NCBI GenBank assembly: GCA_018389105.1
Contig: JACATO010002450.1
Span: forward strand, 1,062,501 to 1,126,500
Length of the DNA: 64,000 bases
Direction: 5' to 3'
Source of the DNA: Nautilus pompilius
Taxonomy: Eukaryota; Mollusca; Cephalopoda; Nautilida; Nautilidae
The notes below the pieces were generated by a model. It saw nothing but the letters and a program-made list of their open reading frames with translations, ran no database searches and was not told where the DNA came from. Position numbers and translations under genes: made by a program. Below are positions 38,256 through 52,100 of the stretch, one piece after another. The stretch's first letter is position 1; each line of letters starts with the position of its first letter.

Positions 38256-41200
38256 CATACAGAGAAATAATATAATCTAGTTGCATAATAATCTGTTTGC
38301 TATATATTTTATAATTATCATTGCTACCTTTTCTCTACTGTATCTTTCTCCAGTCATGCTTACATCATTAAAAAAAAATTGTAGGTCATGTTTGTTTTTT
38401 GAATTTACATAATTTTTTAAAATCCATTTTTAAATAAATAAAATTTGAGGAATTTAAAAAGAAAAAAAAAAAACCACAGCTTAGCTTTCTAACAAAAAAA
38501 AAATGTAAGAAAGATTATTTTTGCAAAGTAACATCACATGTATCAGACCTGCTATTACAACATAACAGTATCTAAGTACTGATAATTAACCCATTGCCAA
38601 CAAAGAAAATTTAAGTATTTCATTTGTCAAGATGGACAAAAAAATAATAATACTTGACTGAATTATTTCCTTCAAAACTTATTTACCATGTTTAATTTGT
38701 TTTAAAATGTACTAAATTTACAATTAACTCCAAATAATGTTACTGTGTAAAATTATAAAAACTGCTAAAAATATTCAAAGACTTTAAAGGCCTTTGAACT
38801 TAAACAGATAAAACTTCCTTTAAAACTAAGTTATACTTTTTAGTTTCCTCTGTCTAAATGCTTAGGTAAAAAGTATAAAATAAAAATGCAACCAAAAGTT
38901 ATGGCATTGATGAACATTTATAGCATTTATAATTTCTTAAAAGTTAAATAATTTCAGAAATTCTTTTTAAAAATTCTGTAACAAAATTATCTAGATGACT
39001 TCATTTTAAAAAAAAAGGAATCTTCAAATGATATATATTTTTGAGATATTTATAAATTAGAATTGTAAATCAGATGCTGCACTACAATGTATCTATGATG
39101 GAGGAAGAGAAGAGAAATTTGTAGAGTTGCTGTTTAATTTTTGAGTAAATACTAATGCTGTGTAATCAATAGTTCAGTAAGTGCTAGTGTTACAAAAATT
39201 AACATTTATTCAAATGTTTTTTTTTTTTTAATTTATTCATCAAATATCTTTTTCAAATATAAACATGCCAGTTTAGAAAAATATTTCCAACTCAGAATGC
39301 AGATTTATTACTAAATTTCAGATTCAGAAATGTAATCGCTTTACTATAAAAATATCCACCTACAGACATTTCCAGTTACTGTAACTAATGCTGTAAATTC
39401 TGTATTGATTCTGCAGCACAAGGCCTCTAGTTTGACCTATTACATTTTGTAACCCATATAGTAACTTCTAAAGACTACATCAATAGAACTTGGTTCCAAA
39501 GAGCCTGTTTATTTATTTAAGCTTTCCATCTTTTGGTCCACATCTGACAGAAAATAATTGTAGTAAGAACACTTAATAAAAATATATTCAAGTAAGTGAT
39601 TATCAATGTTTTATATAATCCTAAGCCAAAGAGGAAAATATCTTTAGCTAAATAATGACAACAACAAATATTTTTTTTTTTATCATATCAAGCATTTTAA
39701 AAGATGACAATGTTTTAAAATGTATTAATATTTTCTTAACTCTCCTAGCTTATAATGTGTCTATGAGTGTTTGTGTGTTTGCATTATTCAGCTTGCAATA
39801 GTCAATTATACATCACACAGCAAGTTGTGTGTGGTCTGCAGTAACCATGAGAATCTACTGAAAATTGAATCAATTAGTTTATTCTAGAGAAATCACCAGT
39901 AAGCCAGTTTTGAGAACCTGTGATCTTTAAAAATTGTTATGCCATATCACAAACCAAAAGAATATCATAAGAATCAACAGTAAGCTGAAAAAGTAACAAT
40001 TTTTAAAAAGTGTATACACACACTATCAGTGACTTAACAAACCACTCACTCAAAAATAAAAATTTTCTGCATCTTGATATGATTAATAGAGCAGAATTAA
40101 ATGAGAAAGAAATTAACTTGAAATCAACCAAGTATAAAATCTATTACACACTAAACTGTTTTAGATCTATTATTCTGCTTACTCAGATAAAAGTAATATA
40201 GCCTACTTAGATATTTTTCATTCGTACATTAGCAGGCCATTTAGTATATTATTCTGCAGTTTATTGCAGAAAATTAGTAAAGGTTTGGCTGTTTTATGAA
40301 AACAGAAAATTAAGATATAACATCTGTGTATCCAGCAGCCAGAGTGTTTAGAGAACTAATTTAAAATAGCCAAGAATAGGATTACAACATTAAATCTTTA
40401 AAAAATTTTGTTTTCTTCATTTGCTTAGTAAATTTCAAAGATATACATTATCTAAGTTTTACACTGGCAAACTGTTATTTTCACATCTACAGTTTAAGGC
40501 TATTTAAGTTGGAAATTTTAAAAAGTGACTGACCATAAGAATAAGAACAGTTGGAATGTACAGAGTTAATAAATCATTATGCAAAAAATAGGACAAACTC
40601 AGCTTCAAGTGCAAATCTATGATTGAATCTAAGACTATCAGATTTTCTCTATTTAACACCAGAAGTTAATATTTATATAAAATTAATAAATAGATAAAAA
40701 AAAAAATGGGATACAGCTATGCATTCTCATTTTTTAAAATCTTTTCTTTAGCTGGTATTGCATCTTTTATGTCTTTTTCTGTAGCAGTGTTAAAATATGA
40801 TATTCTACATTAGCTATATGTCATAGCCAATATTAGACTATATACCAATGAACTTTTTACCAGTCCTTTAGATATAATGCAGATAGTAAATGATCAAATA
40901 GATACTAAAATTCTAGCAACAAAAGTTGACAGCATATAGATATACAGAATATTCTGTTGTTTCATTCTAAATTGATAAAATATTACCTGTACATAATCAA
41001 AATTCACTCCCTTCTTTTAATGTATGATTTTCACAATAAGAAAAGAATATAATCAAAGAAATCCAGTAGAGTAAATGGCTATGGTGTGCAAGAGTACTAA
41101 TAAATCAATCACATAATTATGTGAAATTTACGAAAAATTTGATAACAGCAGAAAATATACATTTATAATTCAACTATTTATCTTATTTGCAACCCTTTAT

Positions 41201-42481
41201 ACTATCTTTCTCTAGAGTTTGCATAAATAAAAGTGATAATATCTGCCGCTTTTGTGCATGCCACCAACTAATAGCAAAATGAGCTAATAATTTTAGAAAA
41301 AATGTGAGGCAATTTACTTTTTCTTTCAATCACCTTTACACCTTAATTACTGGATAGAGATATATATTAAAAACCTGCTCTCAGCAAGTTAATGATTCAC
41401 AGCAATTTGAACAAATTTGTTGTTCTTAGTTAAGTAGAAGTTATAACAACATTGTTTACATACTTCATTTAAGGAGTAATGGTATAATTCTTCCTTCACT
41501 AAGGATCCTAAGAGGTATTATGAAAAAATGCATGGTTTTAACAAGAGAAAACACAATTTTATAATTAGAAAGTTTTAAAACTTATTTTCATTATTTATAT
41601 TTTCTACTTTGATATAGCTCTTATTATTACAAGTAAAAGTAATGATTATAAAATTAATAGGTAGCCCCTCCATCCCATACTTAAAAAACAAAAACAAATG
41701 AAAGTCCACATATTTTAAAAGGGCCCTATTTTAATTCCTAAATAAGTACTAATTTATATTTGATTTCTTTTCAATGTATGTTATTCTTAACTTAATTATT
41801 TCCACATGTACATTTTTACTGGTACAAGTTTAAAATAAATTATTTGTATAAATTAAGTTTTCCATGAAAGATTGACTCAGAAGGGGTTAAAAAAGCAAGC
41901 CCATTTTATTTAAAATTTTTAAAGTATTCCATCTCTCTGAGAGACAAAAAATATTTAGAAACAGTGGACTGAAAATGATTATACGGCTTATTTCATCTAT
42001 ATGTATTTCACCACTACAAATTACTTAAATACATAAATTAAAATAGGTAAGAATAGGTTTATGTAGAATACTAATTTATCTTGCTTTTAATGCACAACAT
42101 TATTAATTTTATGATACATCTGGCTTAATCTCACAAAAACTGATTAACACTGGTTACAAAAAATTTCTTGCACATCCAAAATGACAAAGTAACCAACAGT
42201 AGAACAATTGTAATCAGTAAAATATTCTCTATAAAATCAAAATTCATAGATTTAAAAGATATTTTTTCATTTTACTTTATCTAACCTCTGAACCTTTGTA
42301 TAAGAACAAGATATCTGCCAGTAAAATAGATGCAAAACCCTTTCAATTGAATCTAAAGATAACTTGGGGAAAAAATGTAGAAACCGATATTTTGATTTGA
42401 AAAGATGCCAGAAGTTCCACAGTGACAGCCTTCATTTAGCCACAACACCTGCCAAAAACTAGTCTGTTTATTTCTTATTAC
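38256..42481 (-). other. Furin-like intron, nothing recognised
   Basis: AT-rich intron with homopolymers; the open frame 40010-40201 has no domain. No transposon ends were recognised. Confidence 0.6.
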
Positions 42482-42590
42482 CTTCTGTTGAACTGGAGAT
42501 GATGTATACATTGCACTCTTTATCAGGCGATCAAATCCTCCAGTTATACTATACTTGTTTTTGTTATCTGCTGATTTTGAGGCACCTGCA
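42482..42590 (-). CDS. Candidate cassette or alternative exon inside furin-like intron
   Basis: On the minus strand this interval is flanked by AG (two possible acceptors, ...TATATAG or ...TGCAG) and a GTAATA donor. Its open frame reads GASKSADNKNKYSITGG, then FDRLIKSAMYTSSPVQQK, and it ends in phase 0, so it runs straight into VLWLQQQ of the 36.5-kb exon. Its start is not in phase with the normal GTGAGT donor of the 60.75-kb exon: inclusion there would hit an early stop. It becomes in frame if the internal GTATGT donor of that exon joins the TGCAG acceptor. It could instead be a poison exon, an alternative first exon (an ATG lies 10 codons before its end), an exon of a nested gene, or chance. 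I recognise no family for the peptide. Confidence 0.3.
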
Positions 42591-45500
42591 CTATATAAAA
42601 ATGATAATAAATATTGTTTTGAGTCTAAATCTAATCCTTCAGATTAACAAATATAAAACTTTAATATCTTACAAATAATGTATTTCACATATAGAAATGT
42701 TTCAATTCAGTTAAAGGGAAAATGCATGTGAAAAACATTTTCTAACATTTTATGGTTTTAGTCTTGTCAAATCCTCTTAGGCATTAACTTGAAAAATAAT
42801 TCAATCTTGAGAATCTCATGAAGCAATATAAATTTTATTTTGTAAAAATTAAAAAATATAGTGGGATATAACAAAGCCGTTTGCTGCAAGAAATTCCATT
42901 TTTAGAGAAAGAGAGAAAAAGGTAAGAGAAAAAGAAGAGTATTGAGAAAGTAACAACAAAATGACTATATATTTAATTACCCAACTAACTTCTTTACCAA
43001 TCAGAAACTTGCGCTGGTAATTTGACTATCTAGTGTAAATTTAAAAAAAAAAAAAAATGCATAAATAATAATAGTAATGATAACAGTGTTTGAAGTGTTT
43101 TTTTTAAAATTTTAATACCATACCAACTAACTTATTTTAATTATACTAACGTGTCATTTGTTGTTTTTTTTTTATAAAAGATATTAATACTGAGTGCTCC
43201 TGTAGCTGTATATTTATGGTGCATTCATTTTTCTTTGTATTTATTTGCCTAACAAGCAAGAAGCTGATTAGCCAAGTATTTACAGCACTACAGCTTGTAG
43301 TTAGAGGCTGGCAGTAATCTATTCCAACAAGAAATCACTGTTTGGCAACTTGACAATGATAGTTTCACTTCTCCTTGTAAAGTGCTTCATTTGGAACTCT
43401 CAGTAGTTTTCTCCCACATTTATTTTCTACGAGTTATGCAGTGCAACAGACTAGATGAATCATCATTTTCAGATAAGAAATATCAAAATTATGAAGTTAA
43501 AATTATATATTTTATTTTTTATAATAATAAAACATACTAATTGCAAAATTATTAAATCTAATAATTTTTTAAAAATAAGTTTTTCTCTACTTAAAGTACC
43601 CAAAGCAAAGAAATCAAGTAGAAAAATAAAGTTGTATTTGTTCAGACTTGGTTGGCTATTCTTCAACTTCATAATCATGTTAGGCACACCAGTATTCGGT
43701 TTATCTTATAAAAGCTAGCCTAGAAGTTGCTTCATAGACAATGATTTAGGCTGCCCTGATGAAGAAACCCTAAAAGAACTCTTCTGATTAGCAGCAGAAA
43801 ATAAGAAATCTCCAACTGTTTTCTTATGTATATATAAAATGTTTACTCAACTACTGTATTTTTATAATGGACTTTTAGCTATTGATGATAACCAAGCAAT
43901 GTCATCTTGTGAATCTAATATATTCTTCTTTAAGAAAATTTCTTGAATTAAAACCTTGAACCACTGACAGTTTTTTTCAAGCTTCTCTCTCAAACTATTT
44001 TTTTTTAAATGTGTCCAATGAGACCAATTAACATAGGTATGATAAGAATGTTCTGCATGTACTAGGACAATTTAGAAAAAAATAACTGCGCTCTTTTAGA
44101 TCTTACAGTTGATTTCTTGCTAAAAATGATTGCCGATCAAAATGTTATTTCAGCTCAGGTGATTAAACCAGAGGCCACTAAATCCCATTAGTGAGTCTGT
44201 ACTTTAAAATTTGATACATTTTAACACTGACTTGAAAAGCATTAAGTGTGAAATCTAAATCCGTCTTAGACATTCACTCTTGGTAACATTTTGAGGTTAA
44301 TACCTTTGATTATTGAACCATTACAGCTGCTTAATGTTCATAGGAATTGATAGATGTTCAGTGGTCAATCAAATGGTATATGCCATCTCACTGATCTGTC
44401 GTGTATGAATCTCTGAACATATAAGCACCAACAGTTAGTGGTAGTCCCACTAATCCGCTGGTCATATCTTTATGTAATAGCTGATCAAACATCCTCAGGG
44501 CTTTAGTTAAGCCGTGTTAAATTTGTTATTACCAGCTTATTTTATTCACAACCACATTGTAAACAAACTTTATTTAAAATATTTTTCTTCAAAATGCATA
44601 AATTTATTGTTAATCATGAAATTTATTTGACTATTTATTTATACTGTATTTTATACTGGAAAAAGAATTGAATCAAGTTCAATAGAAACTTGTTCAATGA
44701 TTAAAATTGTTACCAACCAACAAGTTTGTCTGAATAATGCAGAGATTGACAGTGAGACAAACAGAAATAAAAGTAGTACATGTTAAAATGCCAGTAAGTT
44801 TAAAAAAAGAATTGCATCATGAATTAGTAACTTAATGAAAAAGCTATACTTGCTATTTATAAATAATAATGCATACCCCAAATATGGAAGCTTGTTGCCA
44901 ACTACCTTGATGACCCGTATCTTTTTTTTTCCAGTCCTTCTCAGTCCAATGTCTGTATTCATTATAGCACACAAGATATCTTTTTATGTTGGTAACTATG
45001 GTTAGTGATTTATGCAATGGTCTCCTACTCCCTTAGTCTATCTAGTCCAGTTGTTGCAACATTTTTTGGAAGGAAAGTACAAATTGACATGAATATGGAT
45101 TGCCCTGCATTCAATGTTTCTAAGTTGATTTGTTGTTTGATAATGGTTGGACTTTACTCTCCTCTAACTGCCTTTATTCTATTTCTGTCACTACATATTT
45201 TATGTCACAATTTCCCCTTGCAGCAGCCTACCAACAAAACTGTCTTGCCCACTGTGCTATGGCACCTGCTAAACACGCACCCACTATGCTGCTGCTTTTA
45301 AATGCTGTAATATCTTTGACTTTTCACATATCTCTTAGGTTGACATTAAATGTGCTGGCCAAGTCATATATATATATATATATATATCTGCAAAGATTAC
45401 CTGTCACTTCATGTAGCCAACTTAATTTGTATCTGTAGCTCAGGTCAAGCCTAAGTCTGGAATGGTACACAGATTCTAATGAAGTGGCCAGCCAACATGG

Positions 45501-46099
45501 GCATCCACAGAATATTTTCCAGGGGTAGCAAACTGACACATACCAGTAAACATGCTATCATTACACTCCCTTTGTTAGCCAGTGCATATAAGCAAATGCT
45601 TGAAGGATGTCTGAAAATGATATCTTGTAGTACTGATTATATGGAAAAAATTTTAATGTTGAAGGACAGATGCATAGTTAGTTGTACTTGATAAAATGAA
45701 TATCTGAAAGTATGTGCAAGACTAAGACAGTAATTATGTTTGCATGTAACAGTATATATCCAAAAAAGAGCCTTTAAAATGTTTAATTAGTTCTTCTGAT
45801 AAGACAAATTATTCAGCATCTGATTTTCATCCATAGATATTGTGATTGCACAAAATCAGCATGGTTCCATAAAATGGAGAGCCAAGCATTTGTACAGCAC
45901 TAATGGCACATACTGAATCTTATTATTCTTTTTCTGCTTTTATGCCTTCTCTAAAGCAACTGCTTTCCTTTATAAGAAAAAAGTTTACATATTGTTAAAA
46001 TCTATATCTTAATATACAGACTTGAAATAATTACATTGGCACAAGTTTGAAAGAATCTGCTTAAGGAAACAACAGTATACAAATAAGATTAACAATCCT
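42591..46099 (-). other. Furin-like intron; one less AT-rich patch
   Basis: Mostly AT-rich. Between about 44,940 and 45,700 base composition is more balanced, with overlapping open frames on both strands (45005-45301, 45130-45438, 45479-45691 plus; 45324-45539 minus) and a (TA)n tract at 45366-45387. The translations match nothing I know; an unclassified repeat is the likeliest source. Confidence 0.5.
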
Positions 46100-46560
46100 G
46101 ATTGGTGGAATTACAGCCCATTATTGGCAGAATCTGTATTAAAAAATACATGGATACTTTGTCAGGACTGGTTGAAGATAACCCACATGTGCTCATTGAG
46201 GTTCATGTTAGACAGGTTATGGCAAAGCTGTAATGCCCTGATTCTCTTTCCCATCTTTGTTTTAAGAATGGTATTCCCTGGAGTACCATCTTTCATAATA
46301 ATACTACTCTCTTTGTACAGATGACCACCAGCATTGATAAGTAAAAATTCCTCTTGGAGAATGTTGATGTATTGGGCAGAAGTTATTTCCTTCGAAGACC
46401 ACCAGCTGTGACTGCCCAGTGGCCCACACTGCATCCCATATCATAGCAGACAGACTGCCATATTTTTTTGGTGATTTATGAAATAAAAATTCCTATGCTG
46501 GATGGCACTATAACCACTAACGAAAACTGTCTGAAAACTAAAATATTAACTCTATGAAAA
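46100..46560 (-). mobile_element. Tc1-like transposase relic, C-terminal half
   Basis: Minus-strand frame 46434-46162 reads SKEITSAQYINILQEEFLLI, then NAGGHLYKESSIIMKDGTPG, KRIRALQLCHNLSNMN and LNEHMWVIFNQS. This follows the Tc1 order YIxILQxELL, QDGxPxHT, LQWPxxSPDLNPIExxW. The second catalytic Asp (MKDGTP) and the final Glu (NEHMW) are present, but the WPxxSPDL segment is corrupted. Upstream remains (GYSAIQHRNFYFINHQKNMA) extend to about 46560. No inverted termini seen; old. Confidence 0.7.
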
Positions 46561-48099
46561 AAAAAGAAAAAAAGCAATATAGTGTTCAAAAGGACATGGT
46601 AGTATGTGCATTGCAATTTTGTTGGCCTTTTGTTGCATCCAAAGCCACAAAGATAATGTCCAAGTGTTTGCATGTACTGCTACATTTACAGTGATTTTTT
46701 GTGGCCTCTTAAACTGGTCAGTCATCATGTTAATAGTTGATAGCAATGCCTGAGATTTTCTGCTAGTGTTTAAGTACAATTATCCAATTAGGTCCCCATT
46801 TTCAGTGCATTAATTCCTGTAAACCTCCTGTTCATAGCATAACTATCTGAAATTAAGGTTTCCTCTGGCCTATGCCTGTTATACCTTTTCTTATCACTTG
46901 CAACCCATACACTAATGTGCCTGGAATGATCTATTTAAGTATAAAAGGGATGTCTATTTACTTAAATTAAATCTATATTATTTGTTGATAAACATGTTCA
47001 TAATGCCTCACCCCAAATAAAGACAGGCTGATCTTACTTAATTTTAGATGAAAAATGCTAAAACAAATGAAGGTTGAAAATCACAAAGTTTTAATTTGCT
47101 AAATATAATTTCCAAAGACCACTCACTAGCAAGTCTTTCTGATACATGATAAACCAACTTGTGTTACCCTCAATTACATGTCTGTTCAATTCATTTATCT
47201 TTCCAACACACACACATGTATATATACACATTTACTTTTCTTTAGAATTAATTGGGTCAAATCCAGTAATAAGCTTAGTACACACAGTAAATATTTAATT
47301 TAGGTAAAAAGTGGTTTAACAGAAAAATATGAATTGTAACAAATATGCTGATAGTAGCCTAAACATGCCAAACTTCAATACTGGAGAAAAACAACAAAAC
47401 CTCTTCATTTACAGTAAAAATTTTAATAAAACTAAATAAGCTATGATGCAACCTTTGGATTATTCTGAAACATTACAATGAATGCATTGTTTAAGAAGTG
47501 AGAGAATAGTTTTAGCATCACTGAATGACAAAACAAATTTTCTTTTTACTACAGACATGCAAACAAAACATGACCAGATACTGTTATGGTAATGCTATCT
47601 ATTTCTGCTCAGTTTAATTTGAACCACCCTCGGGCTAAATATTTAAAGACCTTCCTGATCTAAGAAACCTTTACAGCATAATTCTGAATGATGTTCTGTA
47701 CATCATCAAACAAGATAAGACTACAAAACAGTAATTAGTGACAAACTGCTTTCATTTAATTATTAAAATAATAATACAAGTAAATTAACAAGTATAAATA
47801 ACTAAATTACAGAACTAAAAAACAGCCTCCCTGATGAATCATTTGTTCTATTCAGTACATATTTTTGCATAGCTCCACATATCCAAAAAACAACAATTTT
47901 AACTCTTCTAATACCTGTTTGTACATTGTTAATTTTCCTTACACATAATCTGTGCAATAGCTGAAACATACTTACACACCATTTTTGGTAAGTGTATTTA
48001 TCATTAACAGGAATCAAAACAATATTGATATTTGGTGTTATTATAAATGACAAGTTAACTGATAGTAAAAAATTCTTTGTGGTGGTAAAAAACAACACA
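46561..48099 (-). other. Furin-like intron, nothing recognised
   Basis: AT-rich, with a short CA/TA tract near 47207-47230. Open frames 46476-46779 and 47802-48098 (minus) have no recognisable domain. Confidence 0.55.
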
Positions 48100-49140
48100 A
48101 CCCTCCAATGTCTACATTCAACTTCATTCGTTATTTAGCAACAGGTATGATTACCCACCCTTAAGTTGAAGGGGGGTTTCAAAATGCTATCTCATATTGC
48201 TCACTGACTTACCTACCATGCCTGAGAAAGATTGTTTCATTCTTTGATGAGTATTGCATTACATAGACATTTTTTGACCAGATTAAAGCTTGGTTAATTT
48301 GCTGGACATTTCATTTGTGTGTGTCAGTCTGTGCATTATAGACATAGGATGTCTTCCTGTAGTGCTGCTTGTCTTAAGATACATATAAAGTTCTTGGACA
48401 GCTACAAAGATGATTTCATGCTGTTTTCTCTCATTGCAGGTGAAACCACTGATTAGCTTATAGACCAATGTATGGGGTACACTGACAATCACACAAGTTA
48501 CACGTAAAGTAGGATCTATTAGCTGGGAAGGTTGGTAGTGTTTTTAGCATCGTTTGCATTCAGAATCCAGTTTTATTGTTTCTGCAATCTGCTGAGCTGA
48601 GTCATCAAAAGTGGTTGGCAGAAATTTCTTCTTAGTTGAGCCCTAAAGCATGCAGGTAAGATCCTTAATATGTTAGCATCTGTAGTAGATTGAAGTCAGT
48701 TGTGGACAATCTCTAACACTTTCAGGATTGGGCTTTTTTTTTTTTTTTTGTGAATGCGGCTGTCATCTAGGATGGGGACATATCATGGCATCATGTGCCT
48801 TTGAAATGAATGTGAACTAACTATAAACTAAAATGGAAAACATCGGCATTCATCTTGACTTCATAATTATGGAAACACAAAATGACAAAAATCCACCATT
48901 TGCTCCATTAAGGCAGTATGCTAAAGATGTGAATGTTCCACATTCATCCTGAAAGTGTTAACAATGCCATCACCAGCTAGAGCTATTATTTTGGGGTTCT
49001 TAGCATTTGTTAACATATTGTGATCTCTTTAGTAAACCACTGGCTTTGTAACACATCTGTTGTAAAGCAGTAAGAAAGAGCAAATTTACAATAACATGAC
49101 CTTATGCACAAAGCCCAGGGGATATTAAAACGACAGTAAA
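48100..49140 (-). other. Possible unclassified repeat relic
   Basis: About 1 kb of less AT-rich sequence with many short minus-strand frames, for example VSVPHTLVYKLISGFTCNER (part of 48492-48283). It has the texture of a decayed transposable element: balanced composition, stops spread through all frames. I cannot match the translation to a family. An 11-base G run (49145-49155) lies just beyond it. Confidence 0.35.
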
Positions 49141-49144
49141 TTCT

Positions 49145-49155
49145 GGGGGGGGGGG
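49145..49155. repeat. 11-base G homopolymer
   Basis: An unbroken run of 11 G in a region where G runs are otherwise rare. It may be a genuine repeat tract or an assembly-sensitive spot. Confidence 0.9.
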
Positions 49156-52100
49156 CTTAATAGCACAAATATTTGTAAAGTTTGTTTGTGAAGTAGAGCA
49201 TTAATTAATAGTAAAATATGGTATATCCAAAACTTTTTTTATAGAGCATAGTATCAATGAAAAAAAATACAAACTCTATAAAAATATTATAAATAAAAAT
49301 ATATCCAAAACATATTTGCTGTACACTTTAAACTCTGAAAAGCAAAATTAATCATTTTACTCCAAAAAGAACTAGGTATATTGTTTTAAATAATTAAATA
49401 CATGTATTCCTTTTCATCAAAACCTCAACTATTATATTAATTTTGTATTATTGTCTACTTTATAAAAAACCACCAGATAAAATCTTAACAGCTAAAAGGT
49501 ATATACACGCCCTAGAAAAAGATACTACTAGTACAACAATTTAAAAATAGCAGCCATTGCTTCCTAAAAATATTTCAGACTAACTTATGATAAAAACAGT
49601 TTTTTTTTCTAATTTCTTTTTGATTATTTAATAAAAGCCATGTGAAATGCCTACTATAAAAGCAATGGCAAAATTAACCTAAAACAGCTTAAATATAAAG
49701 TTATAACTAGGAGCAATAAACTCTGGTCATTTGACAGGTTAGACTTAATCATTTGATGGTACATCAAATATACAGGCTGAATCTGGAAATGTTTAATAAA
49801 TTCAGCACTGACATAATATTCCATTACAATAGACTCAAAAGTTACTATCTCTGTTCATGGTAACCTTGAAAGAAGTTTACTGTAATGCTTCAGTGATTAA
49901 CAATAAATATCGGGTAAACTAAAAACTTAAATGTACAAATTGCTCTTCATTTTTTTTTAAAAAATAAATAAATAAATAACCAAGTCCTTTGCATGATTTG
50001 AAAGATACTTCGAATAAATTTGAAAAAAGAAATTCTGGAGGTTTCTGTAAAACAGAAAAAAGAAAATCCTACAAGGTTTTTAAAATGAAACTAATCTGCA
50101 TTAAAAATTATTTTTGTCTATTCACCTCCTTAAAAATGAATGGTTGACTTGTGGCTAATCAGAATTTCACACAAAGGTCATACAATGTACATTAAGGTTT
50201 TTGAATATATATAGAGCAAACATTTTGGTGCTAACAAAATTAGAAAAATTTTTCCATAATGTAAAATGCCAACTTAATGCAGCTGAAATGTTTGGTCTGC
50301 CTTTTAAGACATTTTCATAAATTATCCACTTTCTATCTCAAAAGCCATTATATGCATCTTTGTTTTCATTCAAATATTTGGTTAAAAAGAGGTTTGGAAA
50401 CAAATTTCTTACAAAAAAAAAAAAGCAAGTAATATCAAATCTTTTCTTTAAATTGTTTTTTCCTAAATATTAGTTTGTGGCTAGCATCAATGCTGTAGAA
50501 ATTAGTTATTACCTATTTATACTTTTAAAAATATATTTTGCTTATCATTCTTTTTTTTTTCAATTTCCTTTGAAGTCCACTTCTAATAAAATCAATCATA
50601 GTTATAATACACCTCTCTCACTATACCACTTCCTAATTAATAACTATTGTAATTTAATCTACTGCCACAAATACTTAGTCTTAAATGTTTTTTTGCATGA
50701 TAAAAGTTTGTTTCTTAGTAAATTAAAACCAACTTTTTAAAGTTTATTTAACAAACTGCTTGCCAAAATGACATCTTTTTCTCTAACTAAAAGTCAAAGT
50801 TAATCAGAAGGAAACCTATTTTTAAAGATGTTTGAAAATAACTAATTTAAACATGCATGCATGCAAACACAACACATTCTATTTCAATGTAACACTAGCA
50901 TTAATAATATAAGAATTGGAGGGCAACTTAATCCTTGTGTTGCAAAGTTCCTCTGCTTGACATGGAATACCATCAAACAGCTTTCATGTTATATTCCAAA
51001 TGGCAAACACCATGAAAATACTATTTCTTTTCATTAGCTCATTTTAAAAAAAGTTCATTGAAATCAAGTAACCACAAAATAAAATATTTTGTTTTTGTTA
51101 TATTTAATTTATTTACCAGAGAGACAGAGTTAGTGCGTATGTGTATCCACAGAAAAAGGCAAAAATACTAAATATTGCAATAAACAAGATGCCAGATTTG
51201 TCCAAATTGTACGATCTCAAAATTAAAAGCTACAAATATTAACAAAATAAAATAACTTCATAATTTAATAAGTCTTATCACTCATGCATTACGTTTGCTG
51301 AATTTGTATTTAACAGTATTTAAAATTTTTTTCTTCCAATTTCAAGTTCAGTCTCATAAAAGATTTCACTTTATTATGTAGATTGAAGGTTCTCTCCTAG
51401 TTTAATCCATAAGATTTCTAAAACAAGAGTAAGAGATGCAAAAGGAATTTCCAAGAATTAAAAGCCACTGTGAAGACAATAATAAAGATTCAAAGATTGA
51501 AATAGCTAAGTAGAGATTCTACTAGTTAAGTTTGCATAATGCAGCAAACCCTTTCATTTTTGAGAATCCAATAAATCTAATTTAAATGTTGATTCAAAAG
51601 GGAATGGGTATTTTGTTTTTAAAATATTCTTTGTACTGGAGATTTTTTATAAAATAAAAACAATCGGTATTTAAAGCAGTGTATTCAGGCAACTTCTCCC
51701 CAACCATAACACAGCTGCAAACTTAATAAATAAAAAAATTGGTACATTAAGAAACTGACAGCATGTTTTACACACACACACACACATTTTAGAGTAAAGT
51801 ATTTACATAGTGCTCATTAAATTAGATTATCTACACTTCAAACAGGACAAATTCTGTAATTTACAACCAGCATGAAGTGTTAGCCACACTTATTATGAAG
51901 TGCCATTCTCAGCAACCCTAATGTATCTAACACAGATCCACATCTTCTACTATAATAATACGTTTTAAATCTAATTTAAAAATTGTAGTGATGAAGTATA
52001 GTCTGTATACTGTTTTTATCCTTACCTGCTCATATCAAAAATTTCAAAATTCACCTTTTTATATATGAGAGAGAGAAAGAAAGAGGGAGGAGAATGTGTG

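Noticed and set aside
43455-43718. 87-codon open frame as a membrane protein gene
   Set aside because: Ile/Phe/Lys-rich translation comes from AT-rich DNA; the opposite strand is equally open, and there is no supporting signal.
45005-45691. Overlapping open frames of 70-102 codons as a host gene
   Set aside because: Frames overlap on both strands, include a TA microsatellite translation and show no domain or splice structure.
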